From Thecamonas trahens ATCC 50062 (taxonomy: Eukaryota; Apusozoa; Apusomonadida; Apusomonadidae): DNA of 64,000 nucleotides. The notes under the pieces are model-generated. The model was given only the letters and a program-made list of their open reading frames with translations. It ran no database searches and was not told the origin of the DNA. Below are positions 44,872 through 55,442 of this stretch, in pieces. Position numbers and translations under genes: made by a program. Position 1 is the stretch's first letter, and each line of letters starts with the position of its first letter. Location: NCBI RefSeq assembly GCF_000142905.1, contig NW_013657653.1, forward strand, positions 157,649 through 221,648, given 5' to 3'.

Positions 44872-44898
44872 TGTGTGTGTGTGTGTGTGTGTGTGTGT
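44872..44898. repeat. (TG)n microsatellite
   Basis: About 13 TG units in the spacer between the HMGR and ALG14 genes. Confidence 0.9.
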
Positions 44899-44983
44899 CA
44901 CCAGCAGGATGTCGAAGACAGCCACTCCGTCGTAAGCCCTCCTCCCTCCCTTCGAACTCGCACCCACTTCCCTCAACACATCC

Positions 44984-45661
44984 ATGTTTTGGGCGCTGGC
45001 AGCAGCAAGCCCCTGGAGCATCGCAGGATGCGTGGCTCTGGTGCTGGCGGTGAGGACGGCGGCGTGCGTGCCCGGGCTGCGGGCTGCGCTCGGGCTCGGC
45101 CGTAGTCAAGGGAGTGGGCGGCGGCGGCCGGCGGGGCAGGCAGCGGCGGCGCTGGTGGTCCTGGGCTCTGGCGGTCACACGTCGGAAATGCTGTCGATGC
45201 TGGCTGCGCTCGACCGAGCGCGGTACAGCCCGCGGACGTACGTGGTGGCGGCAACCGATCGGCACTCGGCGGGCAAGGCCGAGGCGGCTGAGGAAGGGGC
45301 GGGTGACGCGCGGGTGGTGGCCACGCCGCGGGCGCGCGAGGTCGGGCAATCGTGGGTGACGACGGTGGTGACGACGGCGTGGGCCCTAGTTCATGCGCTG
45401 TGGCTCATTCTCGTCGCCATCCGCCCAGACGTGGTGCTGGTCAACGGGCCCGGGACGTGCGTCCCGTTCTGCATCGCCGCCACCGTCGGCAACGTGCTCG
45501 GCCTCACCGCCACCCGCATTGTCTTTGTCGAGTCGATGTGCCGCGTCGACTCGCTCTCGCTCTCGGGCCGCATCCTTTATCCGCTCGCCCACCGGTTCCT
45601 TGTCCAGTGGGCCTCGCTCGTCGCCCACTACCCGCACGCCGAGTATGTTGGCCTCATGTGA
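44984..45661 (+). CDS. ALG14: ALG14, membrane subunit of UDP-GlcNAc transferase
   Basis: The 225-residue protein has an N-terminal membrane anchor (WSIAGCVALVLAV), a short linker, then the family core: LVVLGSGGHTSEML, SPRTYVVAATDRHSAGK, a REVGQSW motif, VNGPGTCVPFCI, FVESMCRVDSLSLSGRILY and the C-terminal VQWASL and YVGLM. ALG14 brings ALG13 to the ER membrane to add the second GlcNAc of the dolichol-linked N-glycan precursor. The length is near the human 216. The stop overlaps that of the convergent AMBRA1-like gene within TCATGTGA at 45654-45661. Confidence 0.93.
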   Translation: MFWALAAASPWSIAGCVALVLAVRTAACVPGLRAALGLGRSQGSGRRRPAGQAAAALVVLGSGGHTSEMLSMLAALDRARYSPRTYVVAATDRHSAGKAEAAEEGAGDARVVATPRAREVGQSWVTTVVTTAWALVHALWLILVAIRPDVVLVNGPGTCVPFCIAATVGNVLGLTATRIVFVESMCRVDSLSLSGRILYPLAHRFLVQWASLVAHYPHAEYVGLM

Positions 45662-47048
45662 GTACCCGCTGCCGCCGCTGCAGGCTGCCGCCACTTCCGC
45701 CGGGCTCGTCGTCGGAATCACTGCCTGAAGACGATGACAGCAATGATGACGAACTGTCGTTGCTGTCTGTCCCGGGGTCGGCATCGCGTGGAATGCGATC
45801 GAGGAGCTCGACCGAGCCTGTCGTGGTACCGACCAGTAGCGCGAGACCGTCGGGCGCAAACGAGACGACGTTGGGCATGGCCCAGAGTCGCAGGCGGGCC
45901 AAGAGGTGCGCGCCGTTTACGGCCCACACCTCGGCAACGTTGCTCACGCCGCGCAGTGGATCGCGGCTGGAAGCAACAAGCGCCAGCCGGGCACCGCCCG
46001 AAGCGAGGCTGACCGCCGCCGCCGGGCGCGGCGTGACCGGCAACACGCACGCTCGGCTCCCGCGCGCCCGGCCTCGGAGGTGGAACACCTCAACCCTAAA
46101 GCCACGAGCATGAAGCATCGACGCCGCCAGAAGCCGCGAGTCCGGGCATGTAGCCACCGAGGCGTCGATGAAGACTGCGGCCTCGGCAATGCGGAGCTCG
46201 CAGCGCAGGCTGTCGCCGACCAAGGTAAAGAGCTTCATCACCGAGGTGTGCACGTTGCCATGGCGGGCGTCGACCGTGACGCGCTCCACACTGTCGGCTG
46301 TGGCCGGCACGAGCTCGCTACTCGCGCCGGATCGGACCCAGGCGCCGACGTCGAGTGTGCGTGGCTCTTGGTGTCGCGACGGCCGCGGCATGGTGTAGGC
46401 GACGAGGACTGCGGTCCCGCAGTGAAGAACGCGAGCGATCCGGCGGATGGCGACAACGGGTAGCTTGGCCTCGAGTGCGGTGGCACGGACGGTGCTCGTG
46501 GAAGCGCCGTCCCACACCGAGGCTCCAAAGACAGTGGTAGCGATGACGCCCGGCGTGGGGTGGCCTAGGGCCCAGCCGGGCGCGATAGAGAGCGAGGACG
46601 CAGCACCGCCACCGAGATCAACCTCAGCCAGCACGGTGACCGCGCCATCGGCTTTGGCCACCCGCCACACCCGCAGTTTGCTCCCTAGGTCGACGGCGAC
46701 AAGGGTCCATGCGTGAGGCGTGTGCCCGGCAAAGGCGATCGAGTACGGCGTCCGGCGGCAGCCGGAGAGGACGGCGACGAGGGAGAGCGCCGGCATGGCC
46801 CACACTGCAACAACGTGTTCGCCGCCATGGGCCGTCGCCACGGCCTCGCCGTCGCCAGACCATGCCACGGCCACCGTCGTGTGCAGCGGCGGCGACGCCG
46901 GCGGCCGCACTCCCAGCGCCGCCCGCTCCAGCGGCATGGGCCGGCTCGATGCTGCGGCCGCACAGGCGTCGGCAGCCGCTGCTGCAGTGTGCCATGAGCG
47001 TGGCGTGGTGATGATCCCCAGCGATCGGGACCGTATCAGGCGGATCAT
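45654..47048 (-). CDS. WD40 protein resembling AMBRA1
   Basis: The ATG at 47048 gives 464 residues. A WD40-type block at residues 55-180 includes a repeat ending VLSGCRRTPYSIAF, which aligns with the GHRRTPW motif of AMBRA1, followed by LRVWRVAKADG. The next segment, LPVVAIRRIARVLHCGTAVL, matches the AMBRA1 order. A last repeat near residue 415 (VSFAPDGLALLVGTTTGSVE) precedes an acidic Ser/Asp-rich C-terminus. AMBRA1 is a scaffold and CRL4 adaptor in autophagy control. The identification rests on one motif and repeat order, so other split-propeller proteins remain possible. It lies directly downstream of ATG3 on the same strand, with 155 bp between. Confidence 0.6.
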   Translation of the reverse strand: MIRLIRSRSLGIITTPRSWHTAAAAADACAAAASSRPMPLERAALGVRPPASPPLHTTVAVAWSGDGEAVATAHGGEHVVAVWAMPALSLVAVLSGCRRTPYSIAFAGHTPHAWTLVAVDLGSKLRVWRVAKADGAVTVLAEVDLGGGAASSLSIAPGWALGHPTPGVIATTVFGASVWDGASTSTVRATALEAKLPVVAIRRIARVLHCGTAVLVAYTMPRPSRHQEPRTLDVGAWVRSGASSELVPATADSVERVTVDARHGNVHTSVMKLFTLVGDSLRCELRIAEAAVFIDASVATCPDSRLLAASMLHARGFRVEVFHLRGRARGSRACVLPVTPRPAAAVSLASGGARLALVASSRDPLRGVSNVAEVWAVNGAHLLARLRLWAMPNVVSFAPDGLALLVGTTTGSVELLDRIPRDADPGTDSNDSSSSLLSSSSGSDSDDEPGGSGGSLQRRQRVLT

Positions 47049-47203
47049 GGGAGGTGAGACGAGTGTCGGGGAATGAGTCTCGGCGAGACGGGAGGGGGGG
47101 GGCATGGTGAGCCGAGGTTCGGACCGCCACTATCAGATCAAGCTTTTACGGTGTCGAGGAAGCCTTGTCCCGAGCACAAGGCGGGGGAGGGGATGGAAGA
47201 GGC

Positions 47204-48728
47204 TCAGCCTTCCATGTCAAAGGTGTGGTCGTAGTCGATGGTCGGGATGATGGTTGAGATGAACTTGACAAAGAGGAACATGTACTGGTCGGCGCGGAGA
47301 GTCTGGCCAGAGAGGCCGAGGTTGTCGATGATCTTCTTCATGACGTTCGAGTGCTTGCACGGGTGGATGGAGGCGTGCGGGATGCCCGAGTGCGGGTGCG
47401 GCTCAAAGGTGACGGTCTTCTTGGCGTGGTCCTGCGAGATGTCCTCGAAGATCTGCTCCTGGCTTAGCGGCTGGCCAGTCTCATCATAGCCAAAGAGCCA
47501 GACGCGGGGGGTCTGGTAGTACTTGTCGTAGGTGATCGAGACGTCGTACGTGCGGGTCATGAGGATGTTGGCTTCCTCCATGCCGCTCGACGGCCCAGCG
47601 CCGCCAAACACCGCCGTGGCATCATCGTCGTCCTCCAGAACATTGTCGTCGTCGTCAAAGTCGTCCATGTCCGGGATGTCCGAGTCCGAGTCCGAGCCCG
47701 AGCACTCCATTGACGCCACCGCAGGAACAGAGACCGGCTGCATGGCGTCCGCAATGGCCGCCAGCTGCTCACCGCCGGCGCCCATATCCATGTGGGTCGC
47801 CACCCATCCGTCGCCCTCGTCGTCGCCGTCGTCCATCGCCACAAGCTCGTCGTTGTCATCAAAGTACTCGATGGCCGCCACACGCTCACGGCACGGGACG
47901 TTGCGTGTGATGAGAAACTGCTTGTCCTCGGGCAGAAACGCCCGCACTGTGCTTCCAGACTCCCTGTCCGTGCCCAACGCCCACCACCGTCACACTCTCT
48001 GTTAGCACATTCCCCCCTCCCCCCCCACCTGCCTGAGCATCCACTGCTGCGTGCTTTGCCACTCACATGTGCGACCTGTGCCTGACCGCCCAACCGGCGC
48101 CCGCCGGGTGGCCACAGGGAGGGGCGGCCACCTGCTACAGCCTCTCAGTGCCCAGCCCAGCAACCACAGCCACTTACCATGACCATGTCGGACACTTGTA
48201 CACCAGCATATCGCCTGCCGCCACAAACTGCACCACGCCCCATTTCCCGATACACCCCCAGGTATCCACTGCTGTGAGTCTTGTCCATGGCTGCCACCAA
48301 GCGGCGACCAGCTACGAGAGGACGGGGTCGTGGGCTGGGGGGGGGGGGGGGGTGGCTTGCTCCTCCCCCTTCCTCCCTCCCTCCCCCCCCCCTACCCTCT
48401 TTGTAGCCACACCCCGTTCCCCCTCCCTCTCTCCCTTCCCTCCCACCCCATCCTGGCCTCCTGCATGCCACCTGTGCCCCCCTCCACCCGACCCCCACCC
48501 CCGTTCCACCACCCCTGGCAGGGGAAAAACGAACACGTCGTCGTCAAGGCTTCCACCCCCCCCCCCTCCCTCCCTCCCTCCTCCCTCCTCCCTCCCCCCC
48601 TACTCCCTCCCTCCCTCTCCCTCCCCCTCACATACCTCCTCCGGAGTAAGCACGCCCTTCTCCTGGAAACGGGTCTCTTTGAGTGTCGGCATCACGCTCT
48701 CACGCATCCTCTTGAACATGGACGCCAT
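47204..48728 (-). CDS. ATG3: ATG3, E2-like enzyme of ATG8 lipidation
   Basis: Three exons join in phase to 300 residues: 48728-48636, 48227-48178 and 47963-47204. Donors are GTATGT and GTAAGT; acceptors are TGCAG and ACAG. Exon 1 codes the membrane-sensing N-terminal helix and the KGVLTPEE motif, exon 2 FVAAGDMLVYKCPTWSW, and exon 3 the rest. ATG3 takes ATG8 from ATG7 and attaches it to phosphatidylethanolamine on autophagosome membranes. The catalytic Cys is about residue 250 in HASIHPCKHSNVM. An acidic insert near residues 75-150 corresponds to the flexible region. The C-terminus lacks nothing obvious. Human ATG3 has 314 residues. Intron 1 carries G and C tracts. Confidence 0.93.
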
Positions 48729-49033
48729 GGCTGTCGCACTTGCGACGACGGGTGTGCCACCTTGCGACGAATGAGGCCGTCCATCATTCGTTCGTTGGGG
48801 AATGAATGATGTGTCCAGGTAGCCAAGACCAAGCCTGCCGCCGCCGCCCGACCAACACTCCGCACGCCACACACGTCACACACAACCTGCTCGCGATGGC
48901 ACCTTTACACACAGTCGCATACAGTCACAATCGGTTGTCGTAGAGTATCTGATCACCGATGGCGGATGGAATAGAGGTCCGCAGCCGGTTTTCGTCGCCT
49001 GCACCCTTCGCCATCTAGCGCTGGCCATGTTGC
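48729..49033. other. Spacer upstream of ATG3
   Basis: About 305 bp between the ATG3 start and the 3' end of the macrodomain gene, both on the minus strand. No credible frame, repeat or RNA gene is visible. Confidence 0.5.
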
Positions 49034-49900
49034 TCAGAGAGTGTCACGACTCGCCAGCTTCGTCGTCGGTGCTGCAGGGGGTCGTTGCGAGAACAGATCC
49101 GAGACAGCGCGGGCAAGGAGCTTGGTCTGCGATGCGGTCCAGCCAACAAGCACGATTCGATGGGGAAATGCCCACTGCATGTCGCTGGAGGAGGTGGTCG
49201 GATCGGCTGCAGCGGCACGGACGCGGGCCACATCGGCCTCCAGCCACTCACCGACGACGGCAGCGGCAATTCGGGTCGCTCGGGACAGCGGAAAGCCGTA
49301 GAACCCAGTGCCGATGCAAGGAATGGCGACCGAGGTCAGCTCGTAGTCGGCGGCGGCAGCCAGGATCGAGCGGTAAGCGGCGGCGAGGACGTCGTCCTGC
49401 ACCTCACCGGTGTCGTCGAGGTACGGCGCAACGGTGTGGAGGACATATCGTGCAGGAAGCGCGTATCCGTGGCTCACCACGGTCTCGCCGGCGTCGGGCA
49501 AGCCGCCCATGGCCTTGGTGGCCAGCGCACACTCGTACTGCAGCAGCGGGCCGGCAGCGGCATGGACGGCCTCGTCGATGCCACCACCGCCAAGCAGGCC
49601 CTCGTTGGCGGCGTTGACAATGCCCGCCGTGGCAAGCCGGGTCACATCACCGCGCCACACCGCCAGTCGCCCGTCGATCGCCACCGTCGCCGCCGTTTCG
49701 ACTACCTCAGCCCAGCAAACGCCTGTGTCGCAATCTTCCGCAGCGTTGCCCTGTCTGCCCGCCCTGCGCTGCGCGCAGCAGACACCCTTGCTTAGCTCAT
49801 CCTCCGCCCACACAGTCTCCAGCACCCGTGCCCTCTGCTCGAGGTAGTATGACGGCAGTACAGTGTCTGTCTCGCGCGTCGCTCTGCTTGTCGCATCCAT
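49034..49900 (-). CDS. Macrodomain protein, MACROD type
   Basis: The 288-residue protein starts at the ATG at 49900. A poorly conserved N-terminus of about 75 residues is followed by a macrodomain: WRGDVTRLATAGIVNAANE, GLLGGGGIDEAVHAAAGPLL, then VLHTVAPYLDD and AIPCIGTGFYGFPL. These residues form the ADP-ribose pocket of MACROD1/2-type enzymes, which remove mono-ADP-ribose from proteins or deacetylate O-acetyl-ADP-ribose. The Asn-Ala-Ala-Asn and Gly-rich loops are intact, so activity is likely. The domain ends about 30 residues before the C-terminus. Confidence 0.9.
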   Translation of the reverse strand: MDATSRATRETDTVLPSYYLEQRARVLETVWAEDELSKGVCCAQRRAGRQGNAAEDCDTGVCWAEVVETAATVAIDGRLAVWRGDVTRLATAGIVNAANEGLLGGGGIDEAVHAAAGPLLQYECALATKAMGGLPDAGETVVSHGYALPARYVLHTVAPYLDDTGEVQDDVLAAAYRSILAAAADYELTSVAIPCIGTGFYGFPLSRATRIAAAVVGEWLEADVARVRAAAADPTTSSSDMQWAFPHRIVLVGWTASQTKLLARAVSDLFSQRPPAAPTTKLASRDTL

Positions 49901-50529
49901 CGCTCAACGTCGGGAAAAACGCGAGAAGCGGTGCACCCGCACCGCCAAGTCGCCCGTCCCACCCACCCCACGCCACCACAAAGCCGCTTCGGATCCGCGC
50001 CAGTGCCCGATGGGTATTGCATCTACCACATGCCCGTTTTGCATGGCTGTTCCTCGAGGGAGACTATCTAGCGTCTCGCGCTCTGGTCTTGTTTGCCATG
50101 ACTAAGTTTTTCATCGCATCGCACGTTGATCAAGAGAGAGTTAGAAAGACAGCCACTTTGGCATTCTTGCGCAGAAACCCATGGCCGGGAAGCCATCCAT
50201 CCTTCTCAATCATCTCCGACCTCACACCGCATACCCCACTCAGCAAATACCCATCCACCGATGTATGGCATTTAGCATCAGCACAGGCATTGCTTCCGAT
50301 GTGTGGCAAGCAATGGAGTGATGGAGTGAGCCGTCAACCCGACCGATGGCAGTCGTTGGCTGGCCGACTACCTGCCACGGACAACTCCTTCCCGCTACCG
50401 CTCCTCCCCTTCCCCTTCTCCCCACCTCACTCACACCTTCCCACCTCGGACCGCTACCCGGACGACCGTCCCGTTCTTTCGACAGGATATTGGGGAACAT
50501 AGGTTCCAGGTTCCAGGTTCCGGGTCGGC
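49901..50529. other. Divergent intergenic region
   Basis: 629 bp between the macrodomain gene and the VWA gene. Short frames occur on both strands but lack family features. A GGTTCCAGGTTCCAGGTTCCGGGT triplet repeat (8-bp steps) lies at about 50503-50526, just before the VWA start. Confidence 0.45.
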
Positions 50530-53500
50530 ATGTCGGAGACGCTCATGTCTGCGGCGGTGGTGGTAGCCAGCCTTGTCCTTGTCTGTCTGGTGGCAACCGC
50601 CCTCGTCCTGGCCTACAAGCTGGCCAACGTACCCACGCCTGAGGTCTTTGCCCAACATGTCATGGGCAAGGAGAAGGTGCCACCTGTGGCGCTCACAGCT
50701 CCCGGCGAGCGCTCGGTCATGAGTCTGCATGTGGAAGGTGGCGTGGAGCTCGATGGTATGGCTCTTGCTGTCGGGCAGAGCCGTGGTGCTGTTGGCGGCA
50801 CCAGTGTGACCGGAGGCACATACGGTGGGCGGCGGGAGCGAACGTGCCACGAGTGCCTTCGCTACGGCGCCTGTCTGGCCCACCCGGTGGCCCTGTCCGT
50901 CTTTGCCGTCCGGCAACTGCCGTCGACCAACGACAAGGCGACGAGCAAGGGCCGGTCGCCGCGACAGTTCCGTTCGGCAACCGAGACGGCGCTCGTCACG
51001 GTGCTCCCGCCGAGCACTGGCATCGGCACGATGGGCCAAGGCGCCTGCGAGGGCGAGGCCGGCGAGGATCCGAACGAGAGCGGGCTGCTCACCTCTGGTA
51101 CCACGATCCCTTCGCTTGGCGACGGGTGGAACGCCGAGCCCGCGGCTAACTGCGACCCGCTGCTCGGCCTCACACTCTCTAGCACCATTCGGTCGTCGTC
51201 GCTTATCCGGGCGCTGTGCGACGAGCGGGGATGGAACGGACTGGCTTCGTTCCACACCCCGCACTTTGTGGTCGGCACACAATCGCTGGTTGTGGCGCCG
51301 CTGGTCGAGGCACCCGGAACCGACAACGGCAGCGGCAACGGCAGCTTGGCCTCGCTGACGTGCGGCATGTGCATAGGGGCGCGGCGGAGTGCGCGTGTGG
51401 ACCCGGAGATTGGCATGAAGCGTCTTGTTTCTGCGCCGCTGCTGCGACTCTCGCTAGCGTCGACGTCGCCGGCGCTCGCGGGCTCGCAGGTTGTGCACTC
51501 GCCCAACTCGATGATGGGGCTGGCCGGGATTGACGAAAGCATGCAATGGCAGCCGCTCCTTGCCCCGTCGCCCAAGCCGCGGATCAACTTTGCAGCCGAT
51601 TTTGAAGTCATGACCTCACCGTTTGACTTTATGGTCTCCAATGGCGAGCTTGCAGGCGGACGGCAGTACTTTGAGCGATCGAGCGTGACTGACTCTGACG
51701 ACGGGGCGAGTGTGACGACGTGGAAGATGCACGCACCGGGGACTGTGACGTACTCGATTGTGCCGATGGATCAGACCGGGAACTCGATTTGGACGCGGCT
51801 CGCCGACTACTCTGCGGTTGTGCACCGCGTGAACGTGGCGTCGCCGGCGCTGTGGATGGGCCGTATGGGCGCGCTCAACGAAATTATGGCGTCGCCGTCG
51901 GGGACACAGGCTGAAGCCGGCACGTTTACGGAGCTGACCAAGACGGGCGATGTGATTAATGTGTCGTTCACCGGGACCGACGTCGGCTCGTTTGCGCTGT
52001 ACATCACGTACCGACGAGAGATTGTAGTGCCCGGGACGCAGGTCCTTATCCAGCTGATGGCAGGGCCTGTGGCGCCGTCGAAGTGCACGCTCCTCACGTC
52101 ACTAGCCCAGGGTGCGATCGAGGCCTCGTCGTTTTTGCCTCCAACTACTTTATGACGGCACAGACACTCGAGCTCTTTCTCCACCTGCACGATGCCGGTG
52201 GATCTCTGTACGACGCCTCGCGGGCTGAGGCTGTACACTCGCTCGAGCAGCCGGTGCCTGCGCTCCCGCTCTCTGTCGTCACACCATCGCCCAAGTTCTC
52301 GGTTAAGTTTGTCAAAGTGTGGTCAAACGCGGGCATTGCGACACGCGACCCGTTCTCGGTGTGGCGGGTGGCGTTGCCGCGCGGGCACGTCCGGTTCGGC
52401 GACACGATTGTGGCCGGGACGTCGCAGCCCAAGTTTGGCATTCTGATGGCTCCGGACTCGCCGGCGTTCCGGCACCCGCGCGGCTACGAGCTTGTGCTCC
52501 GCATCCAAAAGGGCATCAAGTCGCTGTGGATCTGGCGGCCGATTCCGCCTGACCCGATGTTTGTGGCACTCGGCTACGTGGCGACGACGACGGCGTTTGA
52601 GCCGTCTGTCCGCGTGGTGCACACGGCGCACGCTCACGTGGTGACCGCCATCGAGGTAGCGGCGCCGCCGATCTGGACCGACGAGTTTGAGAGCGAGTAC
52701 TCGACAGTCTCGTTGCACCGCGTCTCGCTCACTGGGCTGCTCACGCTCAACCGGCGGTCGCTGGAAGCGCAGTACTGGGGCACGCATGTCATGCCGCCCA
52801 AGGTGTACACCATCAACGAGAACGCGGTGCTTCACTACATTTCGCCGGAGCACAACTACGTGCCTGGAGCATCGTCGCTGGCCGGGATGCGGCGGTCTGT
52901 GTCTATGGAGGCGACACTGGTGCGCCCGTCGGGGCGGCGGACGCGGCTGCCACTGGAGCGTGTGTACGACACGCTCGCGGTGTACTCGCTGCGGGTGGAC
53001 TTGCCGTCGGACGAGATCGGGCCCGCGCTGCTGGAGATCAAAGTCGACGGAGTGCACATTGCGCGGTCGCCGTTTGTGGTGTACGTCCACGACGTGTCGC
53101 CGGTCAACACGACGCTTGTGCTGAAGGACGGCGAGACCGGCGAGCCTGTGAGCTGGGAGCTGGCGGACATGGACGACTTTACAGGCAGCCCGATTTCGGA
53201 CTTGCTGCGGACGCCGCAACTTGTGGCGGGCAAGTTGTACCAGGCAGACGTGATGCTGCGGGCAAAGGACGGACGAGTGCCGATGCTGCGCTACGAGGCG
53301 TGGTGCCCGCTGACACTTGCGATCGGGCCGCGGGTTGTGGTTCACTCCAAGAAGTGGCACGAGTCGTCCAAGGTTGAGATCCTCTTTACGCCGCTCGGCA
53401 ACTCGCCGCTGGAGCGCGACTTTCCGGTCATCAACGTCGCGTTCCGCGGTTGCCCGGGTCAAGTCTCGCAGTATTGGGCTCGGGGCGAGGTCTTTTCGTT

Positions 53501-55028
53501 CTGCGTGGTGGATCCAGGCGTGCACTTTGGGCTCATCCGGGTGCGGGAGCTGATGGCGTCGCGCGAGCAGCACCTGCTGGACCAGATTGTTGCACTTGCG
53601 CGACAGCAGGCGCCGCGCAACCCGCATGTGGCCCTCGCAGCGGCAATGGAGGAAGGGCACACGATGGTGCCGAGCGGCCTGCTGCGCGGGCGGCTCAAGC
53701 CGGAGCTGGCAAGCTCGCTTGGGCGGACAGCCACAGAGCTGTCGGCGGCGTCACTAGTGGATCTGTTCCGGATGTCGGATGCCATAGAGCGGCCATCACC
53801 GCAGATGTTCAACGTGACGGTGGCATCCGCGCTGGCTAGTCTGGGGCGGACGCGACGGCGTAATGGACCGGCGCGTGATGACGATCTGTACGAGTCGAAC
53901 TCGTCGGTATCGCGGCTGCAGGGACGGGCGCTGCCTGTGGTACAGGACGAGGGTAACCACCTGTGCGCAACGACGCTCTCTGTCCTCCCTCCGGCACTGT
54001 CTGTGCAGAGGTGTGGAACGCAGGCGTCGCGTGGCGACGACATTGACACGGCCTGGTCGGTTGGCAACTCAGCGATGGCGTCGATGGACGCAGCGTTGGC
54101 GTCATGGACGCAAGCGCAATGGATGTCACAGCCGCTTGGCCGGCTGCCGCAGTCCGCGGTCGACTCGCCGACCAATTCTGTGGTCATCAAGTCAGAGTTT
54201 CTGGCTGTGCGGCGGCCGTCGCGGGCGTCGTCGACCGTGTCCAAGATGACGGGCGACGACGGACGTGACGACTACCGCGATGGGCTGTTTGAGAGCGTGT
54301 CTGCGTCGTCGATTGTGACGGAGCAGTCGCTAGCGCGACCGGCCATGCCAGCGACGCGGTCAAGCCAGCTGATGCGCAAGGTTTTTGTGCTCGACGTCTC
54401 CGAGTCGATGCAGGGCCTGCAAACGATCCGCAAGTCGTCGTCGCAAAAGGTGCAAGTGAGGCGGGCAGAGATGGCACGGGCGGACTTGCTTGCCGAGCTC
54501 GACAAGCTCCCTCTCGACGCGCAGTTTGAGGTTCTCAAGTTTGGCAACAAGGTCATTCCGCTCTTCCACGGTCTCCAGTCGGTACGGTCGTCGCGGATTT
54601 CGCGGGCGCGCAAGTTTGTGCTCTCGGCCAACACACCCGATGAGATCAACACGCTTGCGCCCAACTCGAACATGTATCTGGGACTCGAGACTGCGTTTGT
54701 GCACCCACAGTACGGCAATGCCACCCACGTGGTGCTCTACACCGACGGCGAGCCCGAGCTGCGCGCCGGCGGCACCTCAACGCCGATGTGCTCGTACCCT
54801 GTCGAGGTCCGAGCACTCAAGGAGGAGATTGTGGCGCCGTCGACCAAGGAGCTCTTCTTTAACGGGCGCTCAGTCATTGTTGAGATCCGCCTGTATGCGC
54901 CGCAAAAGGCCTCGGTCCCGTGGATGGAAGAGTTTATCGCGGGCACCTCACCCGAGTCGTGCGTCCGCGTCATCGGTCCTATCATCGAGAATGAGCTGCA
55001 TCCTCCGCGCGACTTTGCGAACATCTAG
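50530..55028 (+). CDS. Large VWA protein with N-terminal membrane span and VPS13/Vps62-like segments
   Basis: I read one gene of about 1,499 residues with one base missing in the T5 run at 52132-52136; adding one T joins EASSF to ASNYFMTAQTLELFL without a gap. The N-terminus has a membrane span (AAVVVASLVLVCLVATALVL). Residues about 590-730 include SVWRVALPRGHVRFGDT and WIWRPIPPDPMFVALGYV, the repeat type of Vps62/VPS13-related domains. A filamin-like Ig segment ends IARSPFVVYVHD. The C-terminal 220 residues are a VWA domain with the metal site VLDVSESM and YTDGEPE. VWA domains bind ligands through a metal ion. The combination suggests a membrane-anchored adaptor; I know no exact counterpart. 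The stop is 18 bp from the protease gene. Confidence 0.75.
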
Positions 55029-55046
55029 GCTGCTATGGTGCGATAG

Positions 55047-55407
55047 TTAGTGGCGACGGCGGCGGTGGCCACGACCCTTAAACCGCTTGTTCTTCTTGCT
55101 CTTTCTGGCCTTCTTGGCCTTGGACTTTTTGCCCTTGGACTTCTTGGCCTTCTTGGCCTTCTTGGCCTTCTTGACCTTCTTGACCTTCTTGGCCTTCTTG
55201 GCCTTTTTGGCCTTTTTGACCTTCTTGGGCTTTGCCTTCACGGGGCGGCGATGGGCCGAGTCTGAGTCTGAGCCTGAGCCTGAGCCCGAGTGGGAGCCGG
55301 AGCCTGAGCCTGAGCCCAAATGGGAGCCCGAGCTAGAGCCTGAGGACGAGCCCGAACCCGAGCCCGAGTAGGATCCGGATCCGGAGCCGGAGCCCGAACC
55401 TGAGTAG

Positions 55408-55442
<35 letters not shown>

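Noticed and set aside
44909-44940. ATG followed by a GTAAGC donor upstream of ALG14
   Set aside because: No suitable acceptor lies before the ALG14 ATG, and ALG14 already has a complete N-terminal anchor from 44984.
47964-47977. Start of the last ATG3 exon at the TTG at 47977
   Set aside because: The spliced model with an acceptor at 47964 joins perfectly to two upstream exons that supply the conserved ATG3 N-terminus.
52323-53660. 445-residue antisense frame under the VWA gene
   Set aside because: His/Arg/Val-rich shadow frame; the sense strand carries conserved motifs across the same bases.
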